Shown in pieces: positions 6,813 to 8,989 of a stretch of 8,989 nucleotides of DNA (its first letter is position 1; the number at the start of each line of letters is the position of its first letter). The notes beneath the pieces are model-generated. The model saw nothing but the letters and a program-made list of their open reading frames with translations, did no database searches and was not told the DNA's origin. Made by a program: the position numbers and the translations under genes. Source of the DNA: Deltaproteobacteria bacterium (GTDB taxonomy: Bacteria > Desulfobacterota > Desulfarculia > Desulfarculales > Desulfarculaceae); the NCBI GenBank assembly GCA_021815655.1, contig JAKAGJ010000051.1, positions 1 to 8,989 on the forward strand, in the 5' to 3' direction.

Positions 6813-8989
6813 GCCCTCTCAACTACGTGGGCCAGCGCCTGCCCAAGGCCGACGCCCTGGACAAGGTAACCGGCCGCGCGGTGTACATCAACGACCTGGC
6901 GCGGCCGGGCATGCTGCACGGCAAGATTCTCTACTCCTCCCAGCCCCACGCCATTATCAAGAGTATCGACCTCAGCCGGGCCAAGGCCCTGCCGGGGGTG
7001 CGGGCGGTGCTCACCGGCCAGGACATCCCCGACATACCCCTGGGCTTTCTGCGCGACAACCGGCCGCTGAAGACGGGCAAGGTGCGCACCCTGCGTGACG
7101 AGATCGCCGCCGTGGCCGCCACCCATCCCGACATCGCCCAGGAAGCCATCGAGCTTATCAAGGTGGAATACGAGCCCCTGCCGGCCCTGTTCACCCCCGA
7201 GGAGGCCCTGGCCCCGGACGCTCCCCTGATCCACGAGTTGGACGCCAAGGGCCGGCCCCACAAGTCCAACAAGCTGAGCCTGCCCTGGAGGCTCAACTGC
7301 GGCGACGTGGAGGAGGGGCGTGGCCGCTCGCGTCACGTGGCCCAGGGCACCTACCGCACCACCTGGATCAGCCACTGCTGCCTGGGCACCAGCGGGGTCA
7401 TCGCCGAGTTTGATCTCAAGCGCAACCTGACCATGTACTCCATCACCCAGATACCCTACCTGGCCCAGAACGACTACCTGGAGGCCTTGAAGGCCATGGG
7501 CCTGCCGGACAGCCAGGTGCGGGTGTTGTGCCAGACCATTGGCGGCGGCTTCGGGTCCAAGCTGGACACCCACTGCTACGAGTTCATCGCCATCCTGTTG
7601 GCCCGGGTTACAGGCAAGCCGGTGAAGATGCAGTTCAGCCGCGAGGAGGAATTCCTGGCCCAGGCCACCCGCCAGCCGGCCACGATGGAGGTGAGCCAGG
7701 GCTGCGACGCCGAGGGGCGCCTGACCTTCCGCGAGGTGCACATGCTGCTGGACAACGGCGGCTACACCAGCTGGGGCGCCACCACTCCCAGCGTGATGAT
7801 GGTGCCCATCAGCTCGCTGTACCGGGTGCCGCACGTGCGCTACGTGGCCGAGAGCGTCTACACCAACAACCTCTACGCCCAGGCCATGCGCGGCTACGGC
7901 AATCCCCAGGCCACCTTTGGCATCGAGTCCAACCTGGACCAACTGGCGCAGATGGCCGGCCTGGACCCCGTGGAGTTTCGGCTGCTCAACGCCAACCAGC
8001 CCGGCGACGTCTCGCCCCAGGGCTTTAAGATCACCACCTGCGGCCTGAGCCAATGCCTCAACCAGGTGCGCGATCAACTGGGCTGGCGCCAGCATCGGCA
8101 GGCCAAGGAGCAGGGCGCCACGGTCAGCGGCCACCAGGCCAGGGGCCAGGGCGTGGCCAGCCTGATCCACGTGGGCGGCGGGGCGCGGGTCTACCGCTCC
8201 GACGGCCACGGCATGATTATGAAGCTGGACGACTTCGGCCGGCTGACGGTCTTCACCGGGGCCGTGGAGATCGGCCAGGGCAACGAGACGGTGCTCAGGC
8301 AGGTGGCTGCCGAGGCCGTGGGGCTAAGGTTGGAGGACGTGAGCATCGTCAGCCACGACACGGCCATTTGTCCGTGGGACGTGGGCACCCACGCCAGCCG
8401 CGCGGCCTTCATCTCCGGCAACGCCGCCATCCAGTGCGCCAACGAATTGCGGCGTAAAGTCTTCGCCCTGGCCGCCCAGCAACTGGAGGTGGAACCCGAG
8501 GACCTGGAGTTGAACCAGGGGTTATTGCTGGTGCGCCGCGGCGGCGGGGAAGGCCAGCGCCTGGCCGTGGCCGAGGCCGACGAGAGCCTGCCCCTGGCCA
8601 AGGTGCTGCGCAAGGCCCACTTCAGCCCGGGCGGGCGCATGCTGGTGGCCGAGACATTCTACGACCCGCCCAACCAGATGCTGGACCGCGAGTTCAAGGG
8701 CAATCTCTCCTGCTCCTACGCCTTCGGGGCCAGCGGCGTGGAGGTGGAGGTGGACACCCAGACCGGGCAGGTGCGCATACTAAAATATATGGCCGCCCAC
8801 GACGTGGGCAAGGCGCTGAACCCCATGCTCCTGGAGGGGCAGATCTACGGCGGCAGCCTCATGGGCGTGGGCATGGCCCTGACCGAGGAGGTCAAGCTGC
8901 ACCAGGGCCGGGTGGTCAATGGCAATTTCTTGGACTACAAGCTCCTGACCGCCAAGGACGTGGTGCCCATCACGCCCATCATCGTGGAA
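6809..8989 (+). CDS. Molybdopterin-binding large subunit, xanthine-dehydrogenase family, 3'-partial
   Basis: Catalytic subunit carrying the molybdenum-pterin cofactor, which hydroxylates its substrate with water-derived oxygen (or, in rare relatives, reductively dehydroxylates it). The frame is open for 727 codons from the GTG at 6809 to the window end without a stop. About 40-50 residues are probably missing, including the GE motif with the catalytic Glu. N-terminal a/b-hammerhead domain: about 15-125, starting KADALDKVTGRAVYINDLARPG. Cofactor-domain motifs: TQ (213-214), GGGFGSK (245-251), AMRGYGNPQ (359-367), EIGQGN (487-492) and AAHDVGKALNP near the 3' end. Arg361 and Gln490 match bovine Arg912 and Gln1040. 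Oddities: bovine Glu802 and Arg880 correspond to Leu252 and Val329. The CoxL AYRCSFR loop is absent. LRDEIAAVAA stands where VGxPVA is common, and HCCLGTSG (189-196) where relatives have H-EP. So it is neither a true xanthine dehydrogenase nor an aerobic CO dehydrogenase. Substrate unknown; a hydroxylated ring or acyl-CoA is possible. Confidence 0.94.
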   Translation, partial: MSPLNYVGQRLPKADALDKVTGRAVYINDLARPGMLHGKILYSSQPHAIIKSIDLSRAKALPGVRAVLTGQDIPDIPLGFLRDNRPLKTGKVRTLRDEIAAVAATHPDIAQEAIELIKVEYEPLPALFTPEEALAPDAPLIHELDAKGRPHKSNKLSLPWRLNCGDVEEGRGRSRHVAQGTYRTTWISHCCLGTSGVIAEFDLKRNLTMYSITQIPYLAQNDYLEALKAMGLPDSQVRVLCQTIGGGFGSKLDTHCYEFIAILLARVTGKPVKMQFSREEEFLAQATRQPATMEVSQGCDAEGRLTFREVHMLLDNGGYTSWGATTPSVMMVPISSLYRVPHVRYVAESVYTNNLYAQAMRGYGNPQATFGIESNLDQLAQMAGLDPVEFRLLNANQPGDVSPQGFKITTCGLSQCLNQVRDQLGWRQHRQAKEQGATVSGHQARGQGVASLIHVGGGARVYRSDGHGMIMKLDDFGRLTVFTGAVEIGQGNETVLRQVAAEAVGLRLEDVSIVSHDTAICPWDVGTHASRAAFISGNAAIQCANELRRKVFALAAQQLEVEPEDLELNQGLLLVRRGGGEGQRLAVAEADESLPLAKVLRKAHFSPGGRMLVAETFYDPPNQMLDREFKGNLSCSYAFGASGVEVEVDTQTGQVRILKYMAAHDVGKALNPMLLEGQIYGGSLMGVGMALTEEVKLHQGRVVNGNFLDYKLLTAKDVVPITPIIVE

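Noticed and set aside
6761..8209. A 482-codon open frame on the minus strand opposite the FeS and Mo subunit genes
   Set aside because: Its composition (many His, Gly, Val, Ala, Leu) is what the complement of GC-rich codons gives; no family motif, and the + strand carries clear Mo-hydroxylase motifs.
8776..8792. AT-rich patch (ATACTAAAATATATGG) that could resemble a -10 promoter box
   Set aside because: It lies in the middle of the Mo-subunit frame and encodes the conserved beta-strand before AAHDVGKALNP; no -35 partner or downstream gene start.
6809..8989. Frameshift or broken large-subunit gene
   Set aside because: Codon-by-codon reading from the GTG shows an uninterrupted frame of 727 codons with family motifs in order; it is only truncated by the window edge.

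Overview
The window is a tightly packed, single-strand (+) catabolic gene cluster from a high-G+C bacterium (by eye roughly two thirds G+C, with C/G-ending codons throughout). It contains six protein genes, the first cut by the left edge and the last by the right edge, with almost no intergenic DNA. The combination of a stand-alone acyl-CoA mutase large subunit, a hydantoinase/oxoprolinase A+B pair and a molybdenum hydroxylase is the kind of set found in strictly or facultatively anaerobic degraders. A Desulfobacterota-like (deltaproteobacterial) host is my best guess, but this is inference from gene content and composition, not from any phylogenetic marker.

Layout: (1) 2-1543, the large (substrate-binding) subunit of a B12-dependent methylmalonyl-CoA-mutase-family enzyme, missing its N-terminus. 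(2) 1544-1595, a 52-base gap holding a short GC hairpin. (3) 1596-3701, HyuA-type ATP-binding subunit. (4) 3698-5428, HyuB-type subunit, overlapping HyuA by 4 bases. (5) 5449-6345, FAD subunit. (6) 6342-6812, [2Fe-2S] subunit. (7) 6809-8989+, molybdopterin subunit of a xanthine-dehydrogenase-family enzyme, open to the window's end. Three junctions are GTGA overlaps, each preceded by a good Shine-Dalgarno sequence, so genes 3-4 and 5-7 look translationally coupled, and all six genes probably form one transcript. No promoter, terminator, RNA gene, mobile element or CRISPR array was found.

Possible joint role (inference): the Mo/FeS/FAD enzyme would hydroxylate a substrate with water, often a heterocycle or aromatic ring. 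The HyuAB pair would then use ATP either to open a cyclic amide or to carboxylate a ketone-like intermediate. The cobalamin-dependent mutase would rearrange the carbon skeleton of a resulting acyl-CoA. The substrate cannot be read from the sequence. Several active-site features differ from characterised relatives. The mutase keeps the carboxylate-binding Tyr/Arg pair but has lost the His/Gln and Asn positions around the adenosyl group. HyuB has NQNND where other family members have a THxPD-type motif. The Mo subunit lacks the Glu and Arg that define true xanthine dehydrogenases and also lacks the Cys loop of CO dehydrogenase. Together these suggest a pathway not equal to any textbook one.
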